A DNA stretch of 64,000 nucleotides, from assembly GCA_041874725.1 (NCBI GenBank), contig CP097466.1, positions 6,014,001 to 6,078,000 of the forward strand, written 5' to 3'. Below, in pieces: positions 47,225 to 54,102 of the stretch (its first letter is position 1; every line of letters starts with the position of its first letter). A program made the position numbers and the translations under genes. The DNA comes from Duganella sp. BuS-21 (lineage in GTDB: Bacteria > Pseudomonadota > Gammaproteobacteria > Burkholderiales > Burkholderiaceae_D). A model generated the notes under the pieces. It made no database searches, was not told the DNA's origin, and saw only the letters and a list, made by a program, of their open reading frames with translations.

Positions 47225-47767
47225 TTAATTTCTATCCCATATACGCACGTCTTTCTTGGTAAAATTAAATTCTCTCGCCCAGCCTTCAATTGCGGCCAAA
47301 ACTTTTCTTTCCGGCAGTTCGCCGATTTTATTTTTTTTATTTCTGATAACGTAAACGGTTAATGTTGGATCTTTATCGCATTTCTGAGGTGGCCGGACTT
47401 CTTGCAATCTCACATTGTCTTCACCTATCTCTTTCTCACGCAAGAGAAAATGGCAATTGAAATGTAGAATGCCAACGCCTAAAATATGGGTTCCCGCTCG
47501 GTTGAACATCACACTTGCCTTCTCCGTGCAGCTATTTGGTCGACATCCGCTAACCAAAATGTATTCTGGCGTTTCAAAATCTTCATTTCTAATGCCAATC
47601 AGTTCTACGATAGATTTTCTAATTAGAGCATTACCTTCTTGAAAATCAGCACGTTGCTCAGCGAAGATATTATTGGTTTCGCTTTCGATAATTTTATCTA
47701 GCGGCTTAGCATGTGCAAACGCAGCGAAACCGAAGTAAAGAAGAATTATTTTATATAAATGTTTCAT
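47225..47767 (-). CDS. Ivy-like periplasmic lysozyme inhibitor, probable immunity protein
   Basis: The 180-residue protein has a signal peptide (MKHLYKIILLYFGFAAFAHA). The mature centre, YILVSGCRPNSCTEKASVMF followed by N-R-A, matches the Cys-bounded inhibitory loop of the Ivy family (CKPHDC in E. coli Ivy), with Asn in place of the inhibitory His. Ivy proteins block lysozymes in the periplasm. Lying directly behind a muramidase gene, it is best read as the cognate immunity protein. ATG 47767 follows GAGGG; the longer frame to 47824 adds no family sequence. Confidence 0.65.
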   Translation of the reverse strand: MKHLYKIILLYFGFAAFAHAKPLDKIIESETNNIFAEQRADFQEGNALIRKSIVELIGIRNEDFETPEYILVSGCRPNSCTEKASVMFNRAGTHILGVGILHFNCHFLLREKEIGEDNVRLQEVRPPQKCDKDPTLTVYVIRNKKNKIGELPERKVLAAIEGWAREFNFTKKDVRIWDRN

Positions 47768-47782
47768 GAGACCCTCGCGTAT

Positions 47783-47808
47783 CCCCCTCTGCCTTCTAGG
47801 CGGAGGGG
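47783..47808 (-). other. Hairpin between muramidase and inhibitor genes
   Basis: CCCCTC-C-GCC TAGAA GGC-A-GAGGGG on the minus strand forms a stem of about ten pairs just after the muramidase stop and before the inhibitor's ribosome binding site. There is no T-run, so it may be a processing or stability element that sets the toxin to inhibitor ratio rather than a terminator. Confidence 0.4.
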
Positions 47809-47817
47809 AGTATAGTA

Positions 47818-48831
47818 TTAGCAAGAACTACCGTTATGTAGTCTGTTTTCATCCATAGCGTCTTTTAAAAGTTCAGCTTCAGATTCACGACGAGTTGGAT
47901 AGCGATCTCCAAAATTCATAAGATTATTGTATGCTCCACTCCAGTCTTTATTAATCACCTGCGTCCAAAAAGACGGTGTTTTAACTGCTAAATCTCCATA
48001 TTGTAATGAAACGCTGAAAATTACTGTCTGCGCTTCTGTAGGCAAGTCATAGAAAGCCCCAATACCAACGCGACCATCGTAAGCCACCACAACCTTAGCT
48101 AAGGAGTCGGAGTGAACCGCTGAGTTCAGATTCATTACATCCACGAAATCTAATACTAATGGATGCGCTTGTTCATAGTCATATGCTGCCGTCCCTGTCT
48201 TACCAAGATAAGGTGATAAGGTATTTATCAAATCTTGGTCTATTCCCAATTTATTGAGGTCGGCGAGACTTCGTTGACCTAAGTCAAAGCCCGCCCCGAT
48301 TGTCACCCCTGACTTGCTGTTATTTTTATCAGGAACGACTCCTTGAGTTGTATTTCCTTCCTTAGACTCAATGAAACTCCAGTCAATGTCCTGACCTGAT
48401 GCTCCACATGGCGGTGGGTCAGAATTAGGGCCGCCACCGCCCCCTACAGTATTCGCGTATTCCCCATAAGATATTTCCGGATTATAATCCCATCCTGAAT
48501 CTAGACGATGGCCCTCTACCACAACGGTATTCAACCCGTAACTCGGCAGGTTTGAGTCCCCGAACATATCCATGGAGAGGTAGTCTTGGTTCATGTACCA
48601 ATATTCTTCGCTAGTTGTAAAATTATTTGTTGAAGGATCGTCTGCGGCCGCATTTGCTGTCCCGATAGTGGTGTTTTCCACCAGTAAACTTGAGATGCTT
48701 TTTGTACCGGCATTTTCCGACTGGAAAGTTTCTGATTTTAAAAAATTCTCAAGATAACTTTGTTCCACCGCTTGATAAGACTCTAGGTCAACGCGTAGCA
48801 CTGGCTCAAGTTCAAATGACTCTATAAACAT
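47818..48831 (-). CDS. Pesticin-like muramidase effector
   Basis: The 337-residue protein has a C-terminal domain from about residue 148 (DIDWSFIESKEGNTTQGVVP, then SGVTIGAGFDLGQRSLADLN) matching the pesticin/T4-lysozyme-like muramidase fold: Glu 155 or 158, Thr 177 and Asp 183 fit the catalytic E...T-x5-D arrangement. The first 140 residues have no signal peptide but include NTVVVEGHRLDSGWDYNPEI and a Gly/Pro linker, as in modular toxins delivered by type VI or another system. It leads a four-gene operon with an Ivy-like inhibitor. GGGGATATC before ATG 48831 is the ribosome binding site. The exporting system is not in the window. Confidence 0.75.
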   Translation of the reverse strand: MFIESFELEPVLRVDLESYQAVEQSYLENFLKSETFQSENAGTKSISSLLVENTTIGTANAAADDPSTNNFTTSEEYWYMNQDYLSMDMFGDSNLPSYGLNTVVVEGHRLDSGWDYNPEISYGEYANTVGGGGGPNSDPPPCGASGQDIDWSFIESKEGNTTQGVVPDKNNSKSGVTIGAGFDLGQRSLADLNKLGIDQDLINTLSPYLGKTGTAAYDYEQAHPLVLDFVDVMNLNSAVHSDSLAKVVVAYDGRVGIGAFYDLPTEAQTVIFSVSLQYGDLAVKTPSFWTQVINKDWSGAYNNLMNFGDRYPTRRESEAELLKDAMDENRLHNGSSC

Positions 48832-49093
48832 GATATCCCCCTAAAAACGGTCAAAGAGATTCGCCAAGATATCATCCATTAAAAGCGAGAATTCTATAAA
48901 ATTGTCACAAAACACATATTTTTTGTTTTGTAAGATGCTTGGTTTGTACGGCGCTAATAGCGAAATGCGCTGACAACGAAATCTAGAGGCGCTCAGGCAC
49001 TTCTCATCTTTTTGTGAAGCTATTTGTAGGCAGATGTCCAGAGCTACGATGCAGAGGCTCGCTCGGTCTCTGCGGGTAGCCGATGCGGCTGTT
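48832..49093. other. Upstream region of the muramidase operon
   Basis: This 262-bp AT-rich gap has no gene I can support. It must hold the promoter of the muramidase operon: TTCTATAAAATTGTCACAAA and neighbouring A/T tracts around 48890-48930 would suit it, but no single -35/-10 pair stands out. Confidence 0.3.
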
Positions 49094-49258
49094 TCAGTCG
49101 CATCCATAAAGCAGCGTGTGGATGAATTGCCTGAGCCAGCGGCAGCGACCATGCCCTTGGTAGTAGTAGATGGATTCTCGGACTCCCTTGGGCGGGCAGA
49201 TCGTTCCTATTTGGCCGGCATTGCTTCGACGCCTGATCTCTGCCGCTTGACACCTGTG
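49094..49258 (-). pseudogene. Degenerate copy of a small island gene
   Basis: The minus strand reads GTICPPKGVRESIYYYQGHG, then RCRWLRQFIHTLLYGCD and stop, nearly the same C-terminus as the small ORF at 50088-50291 (VREGIYYYQGNGRCRWLRQF). Upstream of GQIGTIC the similarity fades and no good start is present. About 100 bp are 75-80% identical by eye. Confidence 0.55.
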
Positions 49259-49338
49259 GTTGGCACGAGAGCAGCTCTTTCCCGAGGCGCCAGGTAGATT
49301 GGCGCTGCTATAAGGGGTCGCGATCCCGTGATGCGGGC

Positions 49339-50040
49339 CTAGGCCAGCCGCTCAATCTTGACGGCCTCTACCTCTGAATAGCCATCAGGTGTCACCGCAC
49401 TCAACACCGCTATAGCTTCGTCAAAGCGCCGCATCTGGCGCGACAGGTCCCCGCGCGCTACTTAGATCTATGAATCTTGCTTAAGCAACCCTTGCAGCCG
49501 CTGCATGTTTGCATGGGCCTCATGTTCTGCAACGCCGGGGAGGGCCACAAACATACCGCCTCGCTTACCCCGCAAGTATTCATTGGACGCCCACCATATA
49601 TCGCGTGGCAGATGAATTTCTCGATCATACACACCTGGGGGCAGGATCTTCAACGCTTCGATGTAATCATGCGCGTGCTTCAACCCGTCAAAGCGTTCGG
49701 CCTGCTGAATCCCCGCTGGTAGCGATTTCCATTTCCGTTCGGCCTGCAACCTGCCAGAGCGGTCGCCGGTTATGCGCTGCCATACACGACTCAATGGGCC
49801 AATATGGCGCGCCTCCTGCGGCGCCGGCATCAACACCACGGCGTCGTCTATCCAGACAACGCTTGCGCATGATGGACAGCGGCCAACTGCTCCACTTTCC
49901 CCCGCCCACCAATTGCCGTTTTTATCATCTGACGAAACTGGAACATCATCATCAAAGTGAAGAGATGTGAATTCATAGCGTTTGAAGTACCCGGCGCAGG
50001 CCGGGCATTGGAGAAGATCTGGAGGCGCGATACGGGTCAT
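49339..50040 (-). pseudogene. Zinc-ribbon protein gene with two in-frame stops
   Basis: ATG 50040 opens 190 codons beginning MTRIAPPDLLQCPACAGYFK, with a second pair at GRCPSCASVVWIDDAV; the four Cys suggest a zinc ribbon. After LLKQDS the frame hits TAG (49470-49468), then ATC, then TAA, and continues in the same frame with VARGDLSRQMRRFDEAIAVL to a final TAG at 49339. The tail (R-x-F-D-E-A-I-A-x-L) looks like the helical end of the same family, so the two stops probably shorten a once longer protein. The 190-residue product might still be made. Confidence 0.6.
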
Positions 50041-50087
50041 GATGGCGAGTTTATCGCAAAGAATTGACGCTGCAGGTGGCCGCGCCG

Positions 50088-50291
50088 TCAGTCGCAGCCA
50101 TAACGCAGCGTATGGATGAACTGCCTGAGCCATCGGCAACGACCGTTACCTTGGTAGTAGTAGATGCCCTCCCGGACTGCCTTGGTTGCGCAGAGAGTGC
50201 CGCCGTTGCCGGAGGGAGGACTGCGAATGACCGTATCTATTTCGTCCGTAGCGGCCTTGAGGCGGGCCAGCTCGATGTCACTTTGTTCCAT
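50088..50291 (-). CDS. Small hypothetical protein of the island (67 aa)
   Basis: ATG 50291 has GAAGG six bases before it. The product begins MEQSDIELARLKAATDEIDT and ends QGNGRCRWLRQFIHTLRYGC D. It is basic and Cys-containing at the end. A decayed copy lies 1 kb away (49094-49258). No family recognised; the duplication suggests a mobile small-gene cassette. Confidence 0.4.
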   Translation of the reverse strand: MEQSDIELARLKAATDEIDTVIRSPPSGNGGTLCATKAVREGIYYYQGNGRCRWLRQFIHTLRYGCD

Positions 50292-50373
50292 GCCCATCCT
50301 TCCAACGTAACCACCTCAATCGTTTGACACCAGCGCATAAACGCAAATCCGACTCACGCGCAGTTCGCCAGTT

Positions 50374-50946
50374 TTACCTTTGCTCGATCGAACAGTAGGC
50401 GATCATGCGGGGAAGGACATATTGGATTTCCCCGCCCACATCGTAGCAATCGATGAGGCCAGCGTCTATAAGGGCTTGTGCCCCTTCAGGATCTTGGAGG
50501 GTCACGACCTGGTCATCGCTTTCAGGCTGAAGTTGCTGAACTGCCTCGGACCAAGCTTGCACGCCTACAAGCGTTAGCCGGGTCATAGCGGCCAGAGTCA
50601 CCTTGGAGATTGTGACGACCTCCACTGGCCCCCTTGCATCCAGCCGATCTAGGCTCTCGGTAAGAATGCACGCCTGAACATCCGCGAAGGTCATCGGCAG
50701 GCCGTCGTCCCGCTCGACTTCCACACGATAGCCTCCGTCGCTCCACTCTGGTTCAATATTGCCTTTACGGCCGCGCCCTATGTACGCATGACTAGTCGCC
50801 TGCGCCATCAGATCGTGGATTTTAGCGATATCGTCGCCCGTCGCTGGCCGCCCATCTGGGCGCAAGTAAGAGATTCTGAACGCGCTAATCGGTGGGTAGA
50901 TTTCGCCTGTGGTGTTCTTCTTATAGCTAATGGAAATTGCAGTCAT
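50374..50946 (-). CDS. Hypothetical protein
   Basis: The 190-residue soluble protein begins MTAISISYKKNTTGEIYPPI, with AFRISYLRPDGRPATGDDIA and a middle region DGGYRVEVERDDGLPMTFAD. Start at 50946 with AAGGA upstream. No signal peptide, membrane segment or motif I recognise. It lies 28 bp from the following lipoprotein gene on the same strand and may be its operon partner. Confidence 0.6.
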   Translation of the reverse strand: MTAISISYKKNTTGEIYPPISAFRISYLRPDGRPATGDDIAKIHDLMAQATSHAYIGRGRKGNIEPEWSDGGYRVEVERDDGLPMTFADVQACILTESLDRLDARGPVEVVTISKVTLAAMTRLTLVGVQAWSEAVQQLQPESDDQVVTLQDPEGAQALIDAGLIDCYDVGGEIQYVLPRMIAYCSIEQR

Positions 50947-50974
50947 GTCATGATCCTTGGAGGGATTGGCGGGT

Positions 50975-51325
50975 TCACTTCTGCACTTCAACGGTCACAT
51001 TGGCCGCTGGTTTCAGTTTTGGCCTCGCCAACTCCACATCTCCAGCGCTCAGGCACATGAACTGCACCTCTGCCTTAGGGTAGTTACCCAGCAAGAAGGG
51101 AGGCTGAGCCTCGACCGTGTTGACCACCTGAAGCGACTTGCCTTGGCTGGTGCAGTAGGTGCCGGCCTCCTGAAACGCTTTCGCCTTCAATGTGCCGGAG
51201 CCAGAGAAGCCGGTAGCGGCCTGTCTACTGACCATGTAGGTGTCGGTGCCGATAGGGATAATGCCGGAGTTGCTCGCGCAGCCTGTGAGCACGACGCCCA
51301 GCGCAAAGAAGTAACTGTATTTCAT
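50975..51325 (-). CDS. Small conserved lipoprotein
   Basis: The 116-residue protein has lipobox VLTGC. The mature sequence (GIIPIGTDTYMVSRQAATGF, then SGSGTLKAKAFQEAGTYCTS) belongs to a family of short lipoproteins common on islands and phage-related regions in proteobacteria, with the constant M-V-S-R-Q-A-A-T-G-F motif. Role unknown. Divergent from the XRE regulator gene; the shared 113-bp gap has a repeated operator-like motif. Confidence 0.75.
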   Translation of the reverse strand: MKYSYFFALGVVLTGCASNSGIIPIGTDTYMVSRQAATGFSGSGTLKAKAFQEAGTYCTSQGKSLQVVNTVEAQPPFLLGNYPKAEVQFMCLSAGDVELARPKLKPAANVTVEVQK

Positions 51326-51374
51326 TGATATACGCCCTTGTAGATTACAGGTTTTTGATAACGCGCTGGCGATA

Positions 51375-51422
51375 CTAAGTATTCCTTAGTGTGGCGTCAA
51401 TAAAAAACTCAGAATATCTTAG
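51375..51422. promoter_or_regulatory. Paired operator-like sites before the XRE gene
   Basis: CTAAGTATTCCTTAG (51375-51389) and CTCAGAATATCTTAG (51408-51422) are two similar, partly palindromic 15-mers, 33 bp start to start (about three helical turns), in the divergent gap. This layout fits autoregulation by the adjacent XRE protein, as in C-protein or phage repressor switches. Confidence 0.5.
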
Positions 51423-51438
51423 CCTTTAGGGGCTGCGA

Positions 51439-51753
51439 ATGTCTGTGTTTGCCAAACGACTGAAAGAGGCGCGTACCCACGCTGGATTGTCGCAAGAGCG
51501 GTTGGGCGTGATGGCCGGTATCGATGAAATGTCATCTAGCGCCCGCATGAATCAGTACGAAAAGGCAAAGCATGAGCCGGACTACTCCATGGTGGAGAGG
51601 ATCGCCAAAGTGCTGAACGTGCCAGAGTCATATTTTTACGCGAAGGATGACGAGGCTGCTTGGCTACAAGTCGTTTTCCATCGGCTGCCGAGTGAAGCGC
51701 GATACCAAGTGCTTCAGATCGTACGAGACTCAGTCAGCGATTCGGTGAAATAG
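51439..51753 (+). CDS. XRE family transcriptional regulator
   Basis: The 104-residue protein has an N-terminal HTH_3 domain (FAKRLKEARTHAGLSQERLG, YEKAKHEPDYSMVERIAKVL, NVPESYFY) and a short C-terminal helix. Similar single-domain regulators act as immunity repressors or controllers in mobile elements. It is the last gene before the right att site and is divergent from the lipoprotein gene. Confidence 0.85.
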   Translation: MSVFAKRLKEARTHAGLSQERLGVMAGIDEMSSSARMNQYEKAKHEPDYSMVERIAKVLNVPESYFYAKDDEAAWLQVVFHRLPSEARYQVLQIVRDSVSDSVK

Positions 51754-51911
51754 ATGCGTATCGCATCGCGCTGACGGGCACCGTGGTAGACTGCGTGTGA
51801 TGCGCTTGGGTTGGGTAGAGAACCATTGCGACGATTTGACGGTATTTTTGGCGGTACGCGAAAATGTTCCCCTCCACATGAGCAAGGATTTATGCGGGCT
51901 GTAGGGCTTTA

Positions 51912-51934
51912 TTCGATTCCGGCCCGGGGCACCA
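51912..51934 (+). repeat. att site (right), copy of the tRNA-Leu 3' end
   Basis: Exact 23-bp repeat of 42508-42530; the next base A is also shared. It is preceded by non-tRNA sequence, so this is the displaced 3' end left by integration. Confidence 0.88.
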
Positions 51935-51966
51935 AGAATAAATCAATTTGTCGTACAGACACTCCA

Positions 51967-52000
51967 AACCCGCATGCCTGCCAGGCACAGCGGGTTTTTT
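51967..52000 (+). terminator. Displaced terminator of tRNA-Leu (right copy)
   Basis: AACCCGC (51967-51973) pairs with GCGGGTT (51990-51996) followed by TTTT; it lies 33 bp behind the right att site, as the left copy lies 35 bp behind the tRNA. Presumably the original chromosomal terminator. Confidence 0.75.
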
Positions 52001-52169
52001 GTTATGTTGCGACGGGCGATACCTGAAAGCAGTGCTTTCCGACAATGGCGGCCGGCGATCGGCATGTAACATTTGCTTACGCTAGAAACACTTTCTGCGT
52101 CACCGCATCTACTCCCGCGCTCGTTATATGGCTAAGCGCCACTCATGGCGACATACAGGAGAGAACAAA

Positions 52170-52667
52170 ATGGAACATACCGCACGCACCCGCATTCATC
52201 CGATGGTGATCGCTGCCGCCGCTTCGGTGGCCCTGGTTAGCCTGGTTGGCGCAGCGTCGATTGCCGGCCTGCTGCCGAGCTCGCAGGCCAAGCAGAACGG
52301 CGATCAAGTTCCTGTCGCCGCAGTGACGGCGCCTGCGCCTGCGCCCGTAACTGCGGCCGCACCAGCACCGGAACCGCGCCGCGTGGTCGAGCATCGCACG
52401 GTGGTGCATCACACCAACGCACCGGCTCCACAACCGCAAGTGGCACAAACGCAGGCACCAGCACCAGCGCCAGCGCCCGCTCCAGCGCCGCAGAACAGCG
52501 CCCTCGGCATCGGTATCGGCGCCGTGGTTGGTGGCTTGATCGGCAACCAGGTGGGTAGCGGCAACGGCAAGAAACTGGCGACCGTCGCCGGCGCCATCGG
52601 TGGCGGCTATGCCGGCAACGAGATCGCCAAGCGCAATCAGCAACAACAGCAACAGCCACAGCAGTAA
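52170..52667 (+). CDS. Glycine-zipper 2TM domain protein
   Basis: The 165-residue protein has an N-terminal membrane helix (MVIAAAASVALVSLVGAASI), an Ala/Pro-rich periplasmic linker (QAPAPAPAPAPAPQ), and a C-terminal glycine zipper (LGIGIGAVVGGLIGNQVGSG, then KKLATVAGAIGGGYAGNEIA) as in SlyB/Rickettsia 17-kDa proteins, ending in a Gln tract. It probably stabilises the envelope under stress. AGGAGAG before ATG 52170 fixes the start. Confidence 0.88.
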   Translation: MEHTARTRIHPMVIAAAASVALVSLVGAASIAGLLPSSQAKQNGDQVPVAAVTAPAPAPVTAAAPAPEPRRVVEHRTVVHHTNAPAPQPQVAQTQAPAPAPAPAPAPQNSALGIGIGAVVGGLIGNQVGSGNGKKLATVAGAIGGGYAGNEIAKRNQQQQQQPQQ

Positions 52668-52677
52668 TCAGCAAGCA

Positions 52678-52718
52678 CGGACGACGGCGAGCACCACCTT
52701 TGTGGCGCTCGCCGTCCG
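52678..52718. terminator. Hairpin between convergent genes
   Basis: GGCGAGC pairs with GCTCGCC and, beyond a 3-base bulge, CGGAC with GTCCG. It lies between the convergent ends of the glycine-zipper gene and gudD and may stop both transcripts; there is no long T-run. Confidence 0.45.
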
Positions 52719-52725
52719 CAATGCC

Positions 52726-54078
52726 TTAACCGTGAAAGCTGGGGCGCTTGGGTGAATACACGAAGTCCGGCACCAGGTAGCGCATCGCCATCGCATCGTC
52801 GCGCGCGGTGGTGGCCACTTTCTTGTACAGATCGTGTGCCGCCTGGATGCGCGCCATATCCGGCTCGATGCCCAGGCCCGGCTTCTGCGGCACCTGCACC
52901 GCACCGCCGACGATCTGCAACGGTTCGCGGGTCAGGCGTTCCTGCCCTTCCTGCCAGATCCAGTGCGTATCGATGGCGGTGATATTGCCCGGCGCCGCAG
53001 CGGCGGCGTGCGTGAACATCGCCAGCGACACGTCGAAGTGATTGTTCGAATGCGAACCCCAGGTCAGGCCCCACTGCTCACACAGCTGCGCCAGCCGCAC
53101 CGAACCCTGCATGGTCCAGAAGTGCGGATCGGCCAGCGGAATATCGACCGCACCCAACAAGTGCGAATGCGCCATCTGGCGCCAGTCGGTGGCGACCATA
53201 TTGGTGGCGGTTGGAATGCCGGTGGCGCGGCGGAACTCGGCCATGATCTCGCGGCCCGAGTAGCCGTTCTCCGGTCCGCACGGATCTTCCGCGTAAGCCA
53301 GCACATCTCCCCTGCCCTTGCACAGGTCGATCGCTTCGCGCAGCGACCAGGCGCCGTTCGGATCGAGCGTCACGCGTGCATCCGGATAGCGTTTTTTGAT
53401 CGCCGTCACCGCCTCCATCTCCTCCGCGCCGCGCATCACGCCGCCCTTCAGCTTGAAATCGCGGAAGCCATATTTTTCCACCGTGGCCTCGGCCAGTTCG
53501 ACAATCTCCGACGGCGACATCGCCTCCTGATGGCGGCGCGCATACCAGCCGCTGGCGCCATCTCCGGTCAGGTAAGGCAGGTCGGTGCGGCGGCGGTCGC
53601 CGATGTAGAACAGGTAGGCCAGCATCGGCACGCTGTCGCGCTGCTGGCCGCTGCCCAGCAATTCGCACACGGGCACGCCCAGGTGCTGCCCCAGCAGATC
53701 CAGCAGCGCCGCTTCTACGGCGGTCACCACGTTTTCCAGGCGCAGATTGATCTCGTGCGGCTGCTTCAGCACCTCGGCCTCGGCGGCCGAGGTCACCTGA
53801 TGCTGGCCGCCGATCGACGCCCGCACCGCATTCAGCGTGCGGTTGTAGCGGCCGATCTGCGTGCCCACCACCAGCGGCACGGCACGTTCCAGCGCCGCCA
53901 GGATGCCGGCGCCGCCGGGCACTTCGCCCATGCCGGTATTGCCGGCGCTGTCGGTCAGCAGCACCAGGTTGCGGGTGAAGAAAGGCGCGTGCGCGCCGCA
54001 CAGGTTCAACAGCATGCTGTCGTAGCCCGCCACCGGGATCACCTGCATGGTCGTTACCACAGGGCTCATAGTGCTCAT
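52726..54078 (-). CDS. gudD: Glucarate dehydratase
   Basis: The 450-residue enzyme of the enolase superfamily should dehydrate D-glucarate to 5-keto-4-deoxyglucarate. Signature segments: [20 protein letters not shown], catalytic Lys in [16 protein letters not shown] (KxK), metal ligands in VTLDPNGAW and [20 protein letters not shown], and the catalytic His-Asn stretch [17 protein letters not shown]. It lies behind the GH35-like gene with a 24-bp gap, suggesting a sugar-acid utilisation unit. Start at 54078 from the family N-terminus. Confidence 0.9.
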   Translation of the reverse strand: MSTMSPVVTTMQVIPVAGYDSMLLNLCGAHAPFFTRNLVLLTDSAGNTGMGEVPGGAGILAALERAVPLVVGTQIGRYNRTLNAVRASIGGQHQVTSAAEAEVLKQPHEINLRLENVVTAVEAALLDLLGQHLGVPVCELLGSGQQRDSVPMLAYLFYIGDRRRTDLPYLTGDGASGWYARRHQEAMSPSEIVELAEATVEKYGFRDFKLKGGVMRGAEEMEAVTAIKKRYPDARVTLDPNGAWSLREAIDLCKGRGDVLAYAEDPCGPENGYSGREIMAEFRRATGIPTATNMVATDWRQMAHSHLLGAVDIPLADPHFWTMQGSVRLAQLCEQWGLTWGSHSNNHFDVSLAMFTHAAAAAPGNITAIDTHWIWQEGQERLTREPLQIVGGAVQVPQKPGLGIEPDMARIQAAHDLYKKVATTARDDAMAMRYLVPDFVYSPKRPSFHG

Positions 54079-54102
54079 AGATTCCAATCCTGATAATGTC
54101 AA

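Larger units (their letters stand above)
42531..51934. mobile_element. 9.4-kb genomic island at tRNA-Leu(CAA)
   Basis: It is bounded by exact 23-bp direct repeats (42508-42530 and 51912-51934), and each repeat is followed by a near-identical AACCCGC...GCGGGTT terminator. Inside are a truncated P4-type integrase, an IS30-family element, a truncated effector-like gene, an AT-rich muramidase/inhibitor/Fic/lipoprotein operon, decayed genes and an XRE regulator. The truncated integrase means the island can no longer excise itself; help from another element would be needed. Confidence 0.85.
51754..52169. other. Right border of the island, no gene
   Basis: The 416-bp gap holds the right att repeat and the displaced tRNA terminator. 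Just left of the att site, GATTTGACGGTATTTTTGGC and GGTACGCGAAAATGTTCCCC (51834-51873) resemble my recollection of an IS21-type end; no transposase is left. Beyond 52000 normal chromosome resumes with the leader of the glycine-zipper gene. Confidence 0.45.

Noticed and set aside
48901..50300. Repeated sequence blocks as a possible CRISPR array
   Set aside because: Only two diverged copies 1 kb apart with coding potential, no regular spacers.
52440..52500. Short GC-rich repeats encoding Ala-Pro, possible tandem repeat array
   Set aside because: Explained as a coding Ala-Pro linker in the glycine-zipper protein.
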